Assembly (NCBI GenBank): GCA_963573305.1
Contig: OY754331.1
Span: 12,496,868 to 12,560,867, forward strand
Direction: 5' to 3'
DNA from: Pyrrhosoma nymphula
Taxonomy: Eukaryota; Arthropoda; Insecta; Odonata; Coenagrionidae
Length of the DNA stretch: 64,000 nt
Positions 46,981-58,434 of this stretch are shown in pieces. The notes under the pieces were generated by a model. That model was not told the DNA's origin. It searched no databases and saw only the letters and a list, made by a program, of their open reading frames with translations. Positions within the stretch are counted from its first letter, which is position 1; each line of letters opens with the position of its first letter. The position numbers and the translations under genes were made by a program.

Positions 46981-47595
46981 AAGGAAAAGAAATTACGTGG
47001 GAAGGAAGTGTCACACAGGAATTATCATCCCAAAGTTTCATCGATCTGCGGGTTACTGTTATTAGGAGTCACCCGTTTTCATCGCTGTATCTCCTCCGGC
47101 TTCCACTCAAATCAAATGCTTCGTGTACGACTTTAAAAAAAAAAGGAAAAACACGACAGTGCCACGAAATCCTAATCCTATTTATTGAGGAGAAAAATGG
47201 TTTGCTGATAACCTCTGGCGATTTTTCTCGAGTGCTCTGCAGAAATTTTGGAATTAAACATAATTATATTTTTTAAACAAACAATTGTTATTGGTTGCGG
47301 GAATTGTCGACATTTTTTTGGCCAAGGATTACTTTTTCTATTTTTGAAGTCAGTGGCATTTTTTTTTTGCTCTGAATGTGTTTTTGTTTTCATTCATATT
47401 CTGGGATTCCAAACGTAAGTGAATTTTTTTTGCGTTTGCCCGTGACTCTCTCACGTACCCGCACAATTTTTCCCGTCGTGAGTGGCGTGGAGGGACGATC
47501 CATCCGAGGAGGAAAGTTTTGGTGATTTTGATTTGCCTGGCACTTGTGGGTAAAAATTATGGTTGTGATATCGGTGGTGACCGGAGCACACCTAA

Positions 47596-47701
47596 GTAAA
47601 GGTGGTTGCCTATGCTGAAGGACCTCGTGGTCGGATGAGGAATTCAACTATCGGACCTACCAGGGCTCGGAGGATAACCAACCCTGCTATCCCCATTCAT
47701 G
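47596..47701 (+). CDS. possible short coding exon ending at a strong splice donor
   Basis: CATG|GTAAGTC at 47698-47708 matches the consensus donor closely. In the frame that uses it, an ATG at 47635 opens MRNSTIGPTRARRITNPAIP and continues open to the junction. The same frame is closed by TAA upstream (47593-47595) and TAA soon after the junction in the would-be intron. It lies about 0.7 kb downstream of the CpG-rich segment. I do not recognise the peptide, and the start context is weak. It may be an exon of an unidentified gene or a chance match. Confidence 0.25.
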
Positions 47702-50060
47702 GTAAGTCACCCAATCATTAATTGAAGCCTGCTCTTTCAAGAAACAACATTTGAAGGAGCTAACGTTCTTGTGAACGATTCCGAAGGATCATTCGCGCAA
47801 TTCCTCCGCTTGGTAAGAACTTTCCGCTGGGAATATTACATATGCAACCATTTTCGTCATCCGCGGAGAAAACCAGTTGATAATGAGTTGCGTAATCTCC
47901 AAGCCAATCGGTTTGACCATAATGGTTAATCACTTCACTTCCAGGATTCATTTTTCAGTAATTTTGACAGATTTAGGAATTTCAATGTATTTTTTAGGTA
48001 TTAATTCCTTTTTTTTAAGGCGAGGCGAGGGTGGTGTTTTTTTTTTAAGTTAACTCACACTATCAATTTTCGGTAGTCAACCTTGTTTCTACATCGAGAA
48101 CTGGATCAGTAATTGTGGCAAAGTGTATTTTTAGAGAATATATTTTCCATTTTTCTGATATACCCTTGACAGGAATTCTGTTCAGTTCTAATTTTTGCCG
48201 GTGTGGGTACATATACGAGAAACGCCGATTGAAAGTTTTTTTACAAATCGTGTCTCAACGTTTACACTTGTAATCACCTCAGCATTAAGTAAGATTTTTG
48301 TGCGACGGTCGATCTATCTTATGGTTGTAATCCATGAAACTGCCCGGCACTCACGTAGCACCTGCGTGACTCCCAATGGGACACTATCTGACCGACAAGA
48401 AAGCACGAAAAGAGGCGGTAATTTGTTGAGTTTCCCTTTGGAACGCATTTTTATGCGTGTAAGCGTGCGAAGAGGTCCCAAAGAGTGTGTATATTTTTTT
48501 AAGAAGCCCTACCTTGGTCTCGTCCGTCCACGGTTATCCCTAACCAAGTCTTTTCGTAGTTGTGGTTTCACGAGCGGAGCAATGAAGGGAGACTTGCGCG
48601 GAAGCGACGTATACGGGGGGAAGATTTAAAGTTGTAAGGGTGCCCGCAAAACCGGACGGGTTTGAGGAATTCTAAACAGGATAAGAGTGACAACCCACAA
48701 GGGAATGGTCACAATTTCACCCGCGGTTGACGGAAAGGGATAATAAACAATGACCTCCATGTGACTGTTTTTTTGTGGTATTTCCGAAAAAATTGATTTT
48801 TTGCTCTTGTGAGCTTGGATTAATATTTTAGTAATCCATTATTGGTTAAAATATCCATGTACAGTCATTTTCTTTAGAAGAAACAACAAATGTTTTTGCG
48901 GCCAGCCTTGAGAGATCGCACCTTTTATTTGATCGTCCCTTCAGTTTTCGTGATATGCGAGAAAGCTTCGCGTCTTAATCTCTACCCACAAGCCATTGCT
49001 GTCGTTGCATTATAATGGCCGCCAAACATCGAGGCAACCGAATCGATGCAAATAATGGAAAATAATTAATAATAAGTGACTGTTAGAGGATGTGATGATG
49101 GACTACCGAAGTTAGCAAGTTGGGAATAGAATATTTGGGGAATGGGTGGAGAGAAAACTAGGCGTCTGGATTAGCGCTGTCTCGACTAACGACGGTACGA
49201 AGTGGTATAACTAGAGCTATAGATTACATCAAAAGAACTGAGCACTGTACTCTGTAAACTGTACTAAGTGCTCTTTACAAAGCGCTAAAATGTGGATCTG
49301 GATTTCATCTGAAAATGTTAAATTCACCGCCAGGATTTGAATGAGGTGTCTCGAGATAAGAAGCCTGCACTCACCTGTAGGTATTATTTTAATATTGGAC
49401 ATCAATACGTCATTAGTAAGAAGTGAACCCGTGGCTGGGAAAGCAGAAATTTAATCGAGAGGATTTTAATTAACTGATTTTACTATTATTCCTGAACAAG
49501 AGAATCTATCCTTAACTATGCAAACGACACTTTTGATAGATAAGTAGCAGATAAATATTATTTTTGCTTATATTTTATATGAAAATGGCTGTGATTAGTT
49601 TGATTGTTCATGTAAATGAAAATGACATTGAAGAAAGACATGTTGTAATCTTGGGAATCATCCTATTATTTTGCTGAACACTATTGAGTGATAAGGAATA
49701 GTTGGTACAACCTACATTTGAAAACGGAGTTCTTTCTGTGGAGATTAAAGTTGGAGATATGAATTAATAATATGCATAAAATATTTACTTCCGGGAAACT
49801 GTGATAACTACTGTCACGCTTTCATTTTATCACCGTAAGAGAGTGCAGTGATTGCAGTTCCTGATCCATTTACCACAGAGATGCGGCCTTAAGACGTTGA
49901 GCGGCTGTAAGTAAATGACCTGCAGAGGTTTGCACTGTATAGTCTTAATTTCTTTCGATAAACTGTTTAAAAAAAAAATGTTAATTAATCTACATTACCT
50001 ATCTATTTTCTGCCATATATTTCTTGGGAAGGTTTTCGTGGCGTTGTCCATTAGTTTTCA
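47702..50060. other. unassigned DNA
   Basis: If 47596-47701 is an exon, this would be intron. A 144-residue plus-strand frame at 48195-48629 has mixed composition and no recognisable motif. It lacks a good Met start, and I do not call it a gene. Confidence 0.45.
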
Positions 50061-50113
50061 GAATTTTCGGGTTCTCCATCCGCTTTCGTTGACCGCTTTC
50101 GTTGACTTTGTCT

Positions 50114-50151
50114 GAAAACGGTTTCGATAGCCATCCTGCTATCGTCTTCAG
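50114..50151 (-). ncRNA. hammerhead-ribozyme-like module (PLE)
   Basis: On the minus strand: CTGAAGA, extra C, perfect stem GATAGC/GCTATC around AGGATG, GAAAC-CGTT-TTC. The cleavage triplet GUC has become UUC. Confidence 0.6.
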
Positions 50152-50196
50152 GTTGAGGGTGGCAAGAGGCCAAAACAGCTTCTTTCCACCTTTGAC

Positions 50197-50235
50197 CTGA
50201 AGGCGATAGCAGGATGGCTATCGAAAACCGTTGTC
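50197..50235 (+). ncRNA. hammerhead-ribozyme-like module (PLE)
   Basis: Partner of 50114-50151: CTGAAGG (last core A changed to G), stem GATAGC/GCTATC, GAAAAC-CGTT-GTC with one extra A. The cleavage triplet is intact but the core is not. Confidence 0.6.
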
Positions 50236-50275
50236 AGACAAAGTGAACGAACGCGGATGGAGAACCCGAAAATGC

Positions 50276-50595
50276 GGAACGCGCCTGTGATATATACATT
50301 TGTTTTATGTTGAGTTTAGGAGATTATGCAGGTTTCTCTAAATCAAAGTCACAATTTGAATAGCTCTGATTTTACAAAGTGGGGGAAAATCAAGCTACTA
50401 TTTTGAAAGTACACTGAGGAAACCGACAAAGTGAAATCAATTGCATTTTCAATTTATAAAATTTTCGTGGCTCCGTCATAATAGCTACGCCACAGAGCGT
50501 CCCTTACCCACCAATTTTTACTCATAATCGTTGAAACTCTCGCCTCAGACATCATGTTCTTGGCCCTCCCGCTTCAACAATAGGCTTCGATAAAA
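50276..50595. other. unassigned DNA
   Basis: No recognisable feature. Confidence 0.5.
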
Positions 50596-50599
50596 CGGG

Positions 50600-50830
50600 T
50601 TGTCGTAATGAAAGGACAGCGGGGGGAGGCGTGGGGGCCTGGGGAGACGGAGTGGGAGCAAAGTAGGGTGTGTTCATTAACGCTTCTCGGGCCCTTCTCC
50701 CAGAACTATATTCCTCGACAGTCTGCGAACGGAAATACCGCAGCAATTAGCGATATACTCACCCTCCCGCCCACATTCCCCTCCCCAACCCCCCCCCAAA
50801 CTAACCCCCGCTCCCCTCTTAACCAGTTCT
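50600..50830. repeat. purine-to-pyrimidine low-complexity block
   Basis: G-rich at 50607-50665 and C-rich at 50756-50818 on the plus strand, a shorter version of the 0.7 kb and 15 kb blocks. Confidence 0.5.
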
Positions 50831-51640
50831 CAGCCCGTATTCGGTCTGGCCCCGAGTTCAGGGCTGAGGGTGCCGCAAACGGATGTGGAACCCTGCGTGG
50901 GGGATGGCGGCGGGTTAACCAAATCATTTCTTCTCTTTTATTTTCACTCGGAAAAAATCGCCATATTCGTTCGCTCCCTCTTCCTCTCGTTTTCCCCTTC
51001 GCCATCCAGACCGGAAAACTCGGCTCTCCCTCAAGTTCTCCCAGCATTTATTTTCCAAATGTTTTTTCCATCCATAATTTTTAAATATTATTCTATTATT
51101 TTCGGTTTAATTTGCGTTCACGCTTATTAATTCTCGTGCTTCAAAATCATTAATTAATTTTATTTTTCAAGGGGATGGGTTGGCCGCACGAGGTCGCTGG
51201 TTTATCGGAATATTGCTCAGTTTCATTAAAGCCTTCTCTTGTGCGTTTTTTCGTTCATTTTCGAATTTATTTAAAATTGAAGAGAAATTGAAGAAAATTT
51301 TGCTAAATTGTGGTTTAATGATTTGAAATTTTGCTCTTGAGAAATTTTAAATATGATCATTGGAAGTAATTTGTATAATAACTATTAAGCCAAGTCATTC
51401 AAGGCTCTTAACGGGTAGAGTTCGCCGTAACAGATTTTAGCGTTAATGTCGTGTTTTATTCTTGAAACTGAAATCGTATATTTAATGGAATTGGAGTAGA
51501 ATTTGAATACTAATTTCGTCGGATTTAATTCGTGGTGGTTTTGATACTGCTTCAAGTTAAATTCAGCTGTGGGGTTTCTGCGGTCTCCGTTTACTTATTA
51601 AGCTTTTCCTGGCCGAATTCCAATGCTTTTGAAGTTTTGT
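50831..51640. other. unassigned DNA
   Basis: A GC-moderate stretch to about 51060, then AT-rich. Frames are short and unrecognised. Confidence 0.5.
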
Positions 51641-51665
51641 CGTCATCTTAAATTGCATTCTTTAG

Positions 51666-51782
51666 CCCGTACGGAGTGCCCACTTCTGCCAAGATCTTCC
51701 GCCGTTCCGTGGGCGGGGTGGGGGGGGCGAACTACACCTCCTTGTCGCCCCTGTACCTCTATTTGCCCCCGTGGAAGATCAA
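51666..51782 (+). CDS. possible internal coding exon
   Basis: A pyrimidine-containing acceptor TTGCATTCTTTAG ends at 51665, and AAG|GTAATT gives a donor at 51783. The frame between them is open and reads YGVPTSAKIFRRSVGG then ANYTSLSPLYLYLPPWKIK, with G/C favoured at third positions. Upstream in the same frame a TAA (51649-51651) lies before the acceptor. Without splicing at the donor, the frame would run on to a TGA at 51871-51873. The peptide is not one I recognise. The adjoining GC-rich DNA makes a chance open frame possible. Confidence 0.35.
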
Positions 51783-52085
51783 GGTAATTTTATTTCCGCT
51801 CAGGGAGGAGGCCGAGGTACACTTCCCGTCTTTTCCCCGCCTCCGTTTGCGACGCCCTCCGGCATCCCCGTGATATGCGCGGCCCCCAAGGCCCTCCCGC
51901 CGCCGTTTGCTGCCTCCGGGGCTGCTACTACCCTTGCTCCCCACCGGGGACGTAGGAGGAACGGTGCAGCGACGGCTTAGCCGAGGGAAACTGCACAAGG
52001 GCTGACGGCGAATTGCTAGGATAGGCATGGAGGAGGAGGAGGAGGGTCAGAGGGGGTTAGATGGAAGGGCGGGAGGAGGCTGGTG
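51783..52085. repeat. GC-rich stretch ending in a G/A-rich tract
   Basis: C/G-rich with numerous CpGs (51800-51990), then GGAGGAGGAGG and GGGAGGAGG runs to 52081. It could include coding continuation of the exon candidate or be a CpG-rich regulatory segment. Short overlapping frames on both strands do not decide it. Confidence 0.35.
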
Positions 52086-54635
52086 CTTCCCTTTGTTATT
52101 TTTTCTTCTTCTTCCAGGCTCCGCCAATATTTCCCGCATTTATTCACGGAAAATGCGGTGGGCCCCGCGGAGCCATCCCACTTATTCTTAATGACAAAAA
52201 CCGCTGAGTCAACCACAGAGTGGCCATTTTTTAAAAGCGGATTCCGCCATTTGTTATTTTCACCCTTTTTTATCGCATGCTCCTGTCTTGCAAGATATTT
52301 CGGGTAATTTATTTGCGGCGAGACAAGCCTGCCAAAGAGGATGGTTATTGTTTTAAAATTTTTCCTGCAGCCATCGAGGCCAAGTATGTCGTAAAAAATA
52401 ATACATTTTCAATTAGAATATGATATCTATCATTGAAGTTAGTGGAGAGAATTATATGTGTTGTAAACCAAAAGGTAAAAGACCATTTCTAGAACTTAAC
52501 CAATGCAGAATCTAGTGCGTATCGTAACGACAGAGGCAAGTTACAGAAAAACCGAAATATCATAATTTATTATTTTCTCAATCATAATTGAAGGAAAAAT
52601 AATCAACTTTCTCTAATATAGGTACATATAACTACATTTTAGACCATATTTTACCATTTGCATTCAACGCATAGTTTCAAATATTAGGCAAGTATTATTT
52701 TTAACTAATCTGACTAATTTTATCAAACGTAAGTCCTGAAAAAACTTTTTTTTTCATACTCTTACAGATATTTTATAAAATTTAGGCAATCACTGGGTGA
52801 AAATATTTCTGCCGTTTTCACGAACTAATATGAGTTGGCTAACAGATGCCGTAAAGATTTATGTGGTTAAATTAGTTGTTACCACCTTTTATGTCAACAA
52901 TTATTTTCATTTCTTGTTTTTTTTTAGAAAAAATTTGCTCGTAATGTGATTTACATTTTAGATTCGTAACAACAGCCGACCTTCATGTTCATTTTTGTTG
53001 TAGTTTCCGCTCATAGTTGCGGTTTCCGACTTCCGCGTGAGTACTATGTTATAAATCACCACGAATCAAATACGAGTCAATGTCTAAATATAGTGACAAC
53101 AAACAAAATATGTCTGTTAGGAAGCAAGTTATTATGTATTTTTGCTCTGATTTGCAATACGTGACTTAGATATCAGGGATAGGGAAAGGTAATTTGCGGT
53201 AGATGGACAGGATTCATTCTACCGAATTGGCGAAACGGCTGATTCACTTACTAAAAACTATATTTTGTGTAGAAATGCAACTTTGGACTCCTAATTTTAT
53301 TGCCTACTATTTTACAAAGTGACCTAACGTTCAACTTCAAGAGTTTGGTTTTCATGAGAAAATATGTCACTGGAACATGGGTCCAGTATTGACTGTGTGC
53401 AATTATAATTTTTTATATTTCATTTTATCTTCATTTTTGCTACTAGAAGAGAGATTAGAGATTGAGCAGAAAATATTGCGATATAGAAAATTCAACGCAA
53501 ATATATTTGTGATATTTGCTGGACAGAAATGAATCCTTATTACGATTGCAGCCCCATCTTTGAAAGTTACCTGCTAGAACTTGAAAGTTTACACTTACCA
53601 AGTTACGACTCTATATTAACTCTAGTTATACCCTAGAAGTGAGCTGTACATTTAAAATCTCATGAACCTTCAGGGTTGAAAATATATAAGTCCTACTTAC
53701 TAAACCTAAGATTTAAACGAATCATGAACGAGAAAAATCTCGTTGATAGCTGTGATTTATAAGAGGGAACTTTGGTTTTCAAAGAACATATTTCTTGATG
53801 TTTGTTCCTCTATGTGATGTCCAGTTATTCGGATGGATTATCATTTGATTTCCACTGCATGTTTAATTCTATATATTTCAAGGCTTCATTAGGAAAGAAT
53901 CCATGTTTTAGAGTTTGTGCTCAGAATAAAGACATTTGGGTATTGCATATGATTCTCAATCACTCCCTCAATAGAAAAAATCTCTTAGATAATCAGTTAG
54001 TGTCGCAATATGCCATGATCCTCTATGTATCAATACAGTCATTGGAAATATTGGAATAGTGACGGCATCATAAGTAGCCGTTTACCTTTTTCTTAGTCTG
54101 ATCGTTCAATACAGATAATGACTTGAATAAATAATTAGTAATGGAAAGCTTTAACGTTTCTTTGGTGGAGGCTTTATCCCTTAAAGAAACTATTTTTTTA
54201 ATATGTTTCATCCGATATTCGTGTATTTCATTAGTTGATGCAATTGCAATGATGCGAGCTACTTACAATTTCCTCTTCATTTAAGCGTAAATTAGGCTTA
54301 AGTTAAAAGAAGAAATATCCAAAGAAATAAAATTTTAGAACCATGCAAAATTTCAGAACTCTCATGAATTCAGCAATAAAAGGGCGATTAAAATATTCCT
54401 TGTACAGCTTTCTTCCAACCTACGTTCCTAAAACTATTGTTTTATGACATATATAATAACATTTTTTGCACCAGTAAAACTAAAAAGAAATAATATTTGA
54501 AATACTGCAAAAAATTTAAATTAAAACTACGCATTATATTTTCAGTGCATAAAGTTTTTAACGTTTAAATTTGCGTTTGATATTTTCATGATTCCTAAAA
54601 ATAAGTTTTGTTAATACAACTACAGTATCGTTCAA
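52086..54635. other. unassigned AT-rich DNA
   Basis: No frame above about 85 residues and no recognised repeat over 2.5 kb. Confidence 0.5.
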
Positions 54636-55090
54636 AATAAGGCCCGAGCTAATAACTCGCTCCGAAAATCAAGAGAGCCATTGGAAATATCAGAACAGCC
54701 AGTCCACCTTTCGTCTCGCTCTCAGTCCCTGGCCTCTGGCTGGCAGTATTATACCTGCTTTGTTATTAATGTTTGTATCCTAGTATTGATATTGCAATTT
54801 CTAGCGAATGCTGCCGTCGTCAAAATATTCCAATTGCTTGCAAGTGTCGTAGCTTTAAGTAGCGATTTACGCTTAGGTTTTGCGAGGTCAATCGCGGTTC
54901 CATACTACGCTATTAGGTAGGATTGGCAGCCGATGAAGGGGAGATGCCAGGGGCGAGATGATATCCATGGCGGGAGAGCGGTGGATATGGTTTATGAAGC
55001 GACGAGTGCGGTGGAGGGCGCCCGGAAGCGAGAGCGTCGAATGGACCGGAAGGGAGAAGGAGAATACTAAGAGGAACTTAAAGCTAGTTT
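54636..55090. other. GC-moderate patch of unknown nature
   Basis: More balanced composition than the flanks, with a 79-residue plus frame (54681-54920) that has a hydrophobic central stretch but no recognisable family. G/A-rich from 54930 to 55080. Confidence 0.35.
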
Positions 55091-56085
55091 AACACGAGAG
55101 AGTGTTTTTTGCTGGCATACATGTTGGCATATCCCCTCGCCGACTCCATTGCATAAAAAACGACGGGGTTTTGCGAGAAAATATTTCACTTGGTCTAACG
55201 ATCGTCATGATTTAGGCCAATAAAGGGAAGATAGGAGAATTTCAGAGGGAGGAATTAACCATCCTTAATTGCGCCATGTATTTTTATTTAATTGGACTTA
55301 TATCAACTTAAAATATACACAAAAATCAATTTTACATTTTATTCTTCATGCTCAATTTTCACCGACGCATCCGATTTTTTTTACAAGCAAAGTCAGTATA
55401 AGATAATCAGGTAAACGATTTATTAGTTTATATTGAAATTATAAATATACCATAAAGATACAATTTGGAGATAAAAATTCAACCTTGGTTATGAAGAACG
55501 ATAAAAAAATTGAATGTGCTTAGAATGCATCCAATGTGTTGAAAAATATAGGCAAAATCGACAAGGTATCAGAACGCCAATGCGTTTTAATTTGACTAAC
55601 AATAGCGGTTAATGCGTACCATTTCCGCTTGCACATATGATTGATAATTATTCGGTCGCATTTTGAAGGTTATTTGATATTGGATCGCTACTGATCGAGT
55701 TATTCGAAGGGAGATATTTTACATTTTCATTCGCAATGTATAAAAAAAAGTTGATACTCTGAATAAAAAAATGCCCAAGTCTAAATTTTATGGATAACGT
55801 TTCATATTATCCGTCAGGAGTATGTATCTTACCATTTGTCTTCCTCAGCCTGTGCGCTCAAACAATGTAAATATTTTGTTTATTTTATTTCATCAGCTTA
55901 ATCATTTACTCTGAAGTAAATGATATGAAACGAATAAATGAAGACGCCTTGCCTAATTGTAAGGAAATGGTAAATTCATATATATTTATTTCTTCGGAAA
56001 TGTATCACTCCCTCAGTTATTCAACCCGAAGGTTGGTTTGGATAGTTCACGGTAAAGCTCACCCCAGTCTAATTGTAAGCCACAG
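55091..56085. other. unassigned AT-rich DNA
   Basis: No recognisable feature. Confidence 0.5.
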
Positions 56086-56087
56086 AC

Positions 56088-56232
56088 GTGTGAATTTCAC
56101 ACATTCAGGGTAGGGGGGCCAGTTCCTTTCCCTGGGCCACCTCGCACTCCGAGGGTTTTTTTGTGTCCGGGGGTGTCCAAAGGCTTCACCCGGATTTGAA
56201 CCCGGGACCCTTCGGTCAGTAGCCAAGCGAAA
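56088..56232 (-). mobile_element. tRNA-derived SINE
   Basis: On the minus strand CGCTTGGCTACTGACCGAAG leads to CCCGGGTTCAAATCCGGGTG (box B, complement of 56191-56203), then a GGACACCCCCGGACACAAAA body. It ends near GTGTGAATTTCACAC at 56088-56102. That last motif is shared with the SINE pair at 13.7-14.0 kb, and the head is shared with the relic at 25.8 kb. Confidence 0.7.
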
Positions 56233-56555
56233 ATGTATGTATATTGCATAATTTGCTTTACAAGAGAAACAGGCTGATGAAATTGACAATTTATTTTATA
56301 AACGTGAATTCTAATGTTACCCGTAAGAATTTTCTACTGGGAACATAATGGAAAAAAATCACGGAGACATTAGAGGCACTGCGTGCGTGAACACATAGGG
56401 GACACGTTTTCCCTGAGGTATTCCAATAACTATAACACTGGCATGAATATCAGCCAGCGAACACGAACTCATGTGGTGGGATAGGACAGGTGGATGGTAT
56501 CGCCTTAGAGAAGTGGACTTTTGCGCGTGCAGAACCTCGTCATCTCCCCTTCTGC
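56233..56555. other. unassigned DNA
   Basis: No recognisable feature. Confidence 0.5.
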
Positions 56556-56559
56556 CTGC

Positions 56560-56970
56560 TTGGAGCTTCGGCACGCACAGATGAGCACCCCTCCACTCAC
56601 GCAGTCACAAACCGAGAGCCCCTAGGGCACAAACACATCCGCCCGCGCAGCACGCGTAATATATATGTATCGACGCCGGGTGGGGAGTGGGTGGGTGGAG
56701 GGGGAGGGCGCGGGGGAGGGATGGGGAGGAGGAGGAGAACAGAAGATGGGTTGGACGGGACGCCACTGTGGCGTACTGCGGGAATCGGAGTTGGTTGGGT
56801 GGCGTATATTTCAGGGGCCGAAGAGCGCTTCCTTCCTCTGAAGGTGATGATCAAGGGGGGGAGGGGCGGGGGCAGGGAGGGATGGAAACAGTGGTGGAGT
56901 AGAGGGCTGGCGGCGGTTGTATCTCAGGGAGATCAGAAGAGGGGGGTAGGGTTGCTTGCTAAGCCTACGA
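56560..56970. repeat. GC-rich to G/A-rich low-complexity block
   Basis: CpG-containing from about 56560 to 56670, then GGGGAGGG and GGAGGAGGAGG runs to about 56950. The 172-residue plus frame at 56490-57008 spans it and is G/R/W-rich with no domain signature. Confidence 0.6.
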
Positions 56971-57880
56971 GAGGGCACGTAGCAATTAACACGTCTCACA
57001 ATTTATAGAAAATCTGAGAATGGAATCCCTTGGAGACGCAACTGTTGAATGGTAGATTGAAATCGATGCGGAGATAAGAAATTCATTGCCATGTAGAACT
57101 TTATTTGATTTATTAGACATACTAGTCCCACAATTCAATGTAGTGGATGTAGATTGAAGTCATCAAGATGGGGTTTATGGGATTTATATGATGCGATATA
57201 TCATCACTAAATATTTTGATGGATGGTCATCCTTGAGAAACACTTAGGGGGTCTCTTGTTGTCCTTATTTCAGGCTGTTATCAAAAGCTTAATGATCATT
57301 TCGCATCCTTGAAGATAGATATCTGAAAAATAAATTTCTCATTCATTACAGCAATAATACATCACGGTGCGGAATTTTGGAGAAACAGAGTCCGCAGAAT
57401 AATTAATTTGTCGTTTTATTTAGTTTAGTTTCTTCTCTACAATCTTATTTCTTTCTTAACTTCTGGTATAACACCCATTTCACAACACACCTACCTGCGG
57501 ATTGCAAATATGCAGCTGTCCTCTATCACATGCTTCCAATACATCCAGATTTACGGTCGTATATCAATCTTTTTCAAGGTTTTTAACTGAATAAATACGT
57601 TCGTAGTACACTTTTTTCATATTAAAAAATTAAGGATCGCTTGTGTTCACAATTTTATCTCATTCCCATCTTTCAACGCCTTCTTTTATTGCTGGTGACC
57701 GAACACACCATGCTACCCAGAGGCGCTTCGCGGGGAAGTAAGTGGATTTCAATGTCACTGACCCCCCAACATATTGCTATCTTATGATTATGCTTTTATC
57801 CTGAAGAAGAGGCCGGAGTCGGAGGTTTATCACGGTGTGGAGTGGACGTTATGGCAATTGAGGGAGATGTGGAAGGAGTC
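56971..57880. other. unassigned AT-rich DNA
   Basis: No recognisable feature. Confidence 0.5.
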
Positions 57881-57884
57881 ATTT

Positions 57885-58020
57885 GCGCGGCCACGGTTGC
57901 AACGAAGAGGAGGAGGGGGGGGAAGAGCAGGAGAGAACACGGCAAGGGTCTTAGGGGTAGTATATGTGATTGGAGGCGAGGCCGCTGTCGTGGAGGTTGA
58001 CAGAGGAGGGATGTAGGGGT
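57885..58020. repeat. short G/A-rich tract
   Basis: GAGGAGGAGGGGGGGGAAGA-type runs on the plus strand. Frames of about 80 residues on both strands are composition effects. Confidence 0.5.
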
Positions 58021-58430
58021 TCGTGGTTGGTGCATGAAAAAGGAGGACCTGAGCAGCTAAAGGTCCTACTGCTGCATTGGTACTTAGTGCACGCGTAAGA
58101 AAAAATTACTTCCAAAATTAGAATCACTGGACGTGGATATATCATGTTTCATTAGACATTTAGCTCAGTTTTGGATCCAGGGTAACTCCCAAAAAAGTCA
58201 CCACTGCGACTAGCTTTGCAGGATATTCAAATACTCCTTTCCGGAATTAATGTATCCGCTCTGAGAATCGATATTAAAAATTATATATTTTTGTAATAAA
58301 CCTTTTGATTCAATAATTATAAACACAATATTTTTTTGAGAAAAAAACCATGCAGAACATGAAGTAAGTAATGTTACTCTGCATTACGTCAAATTCTACG
58401 GATCGATTAAGAAACGTGGCAACATGAACA
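58021..58430. other. unassigned AT-rich DNA
   Basis: No recognisable feature. Confidence 0.5.
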
Positions 58431-58434
58431 CATA

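Larger units (their letters stand above)
50061..50275. mobile_element. Penelope-like element, short palindromic copy
   Basis: Arms 50061-50153 and 50195-50275 are reverse complements (TTTTCGGGTTCTCCATCCGC ... GATAGCCATCCTGCTATCG), separated by only 41 bases. The left arm has a small internal duplication of CTTTCGTTGAC. No nuclease coding remains. It consists almost entirely of two terminal-repeat segments. Confidence 0.8.

Noticed and set aside
48195..48629. 144-residue plus-strand frame
   Set aside because: Balanced composition made it interesting, but it begins without a clear ATG, has no motif I know and no convincing splice signals around it.
51783..51802. 20-base GT...AG intron
   Set aside because: It is far below the size of any spliceosomal intron I would accept; it is treated as exon read-through or the start of a longer intron.
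56490..57008. 172-residue plus-strand frame
   Set aside because: G/R/W-rich and driven by the low-complexity block, with no recognisable motif.
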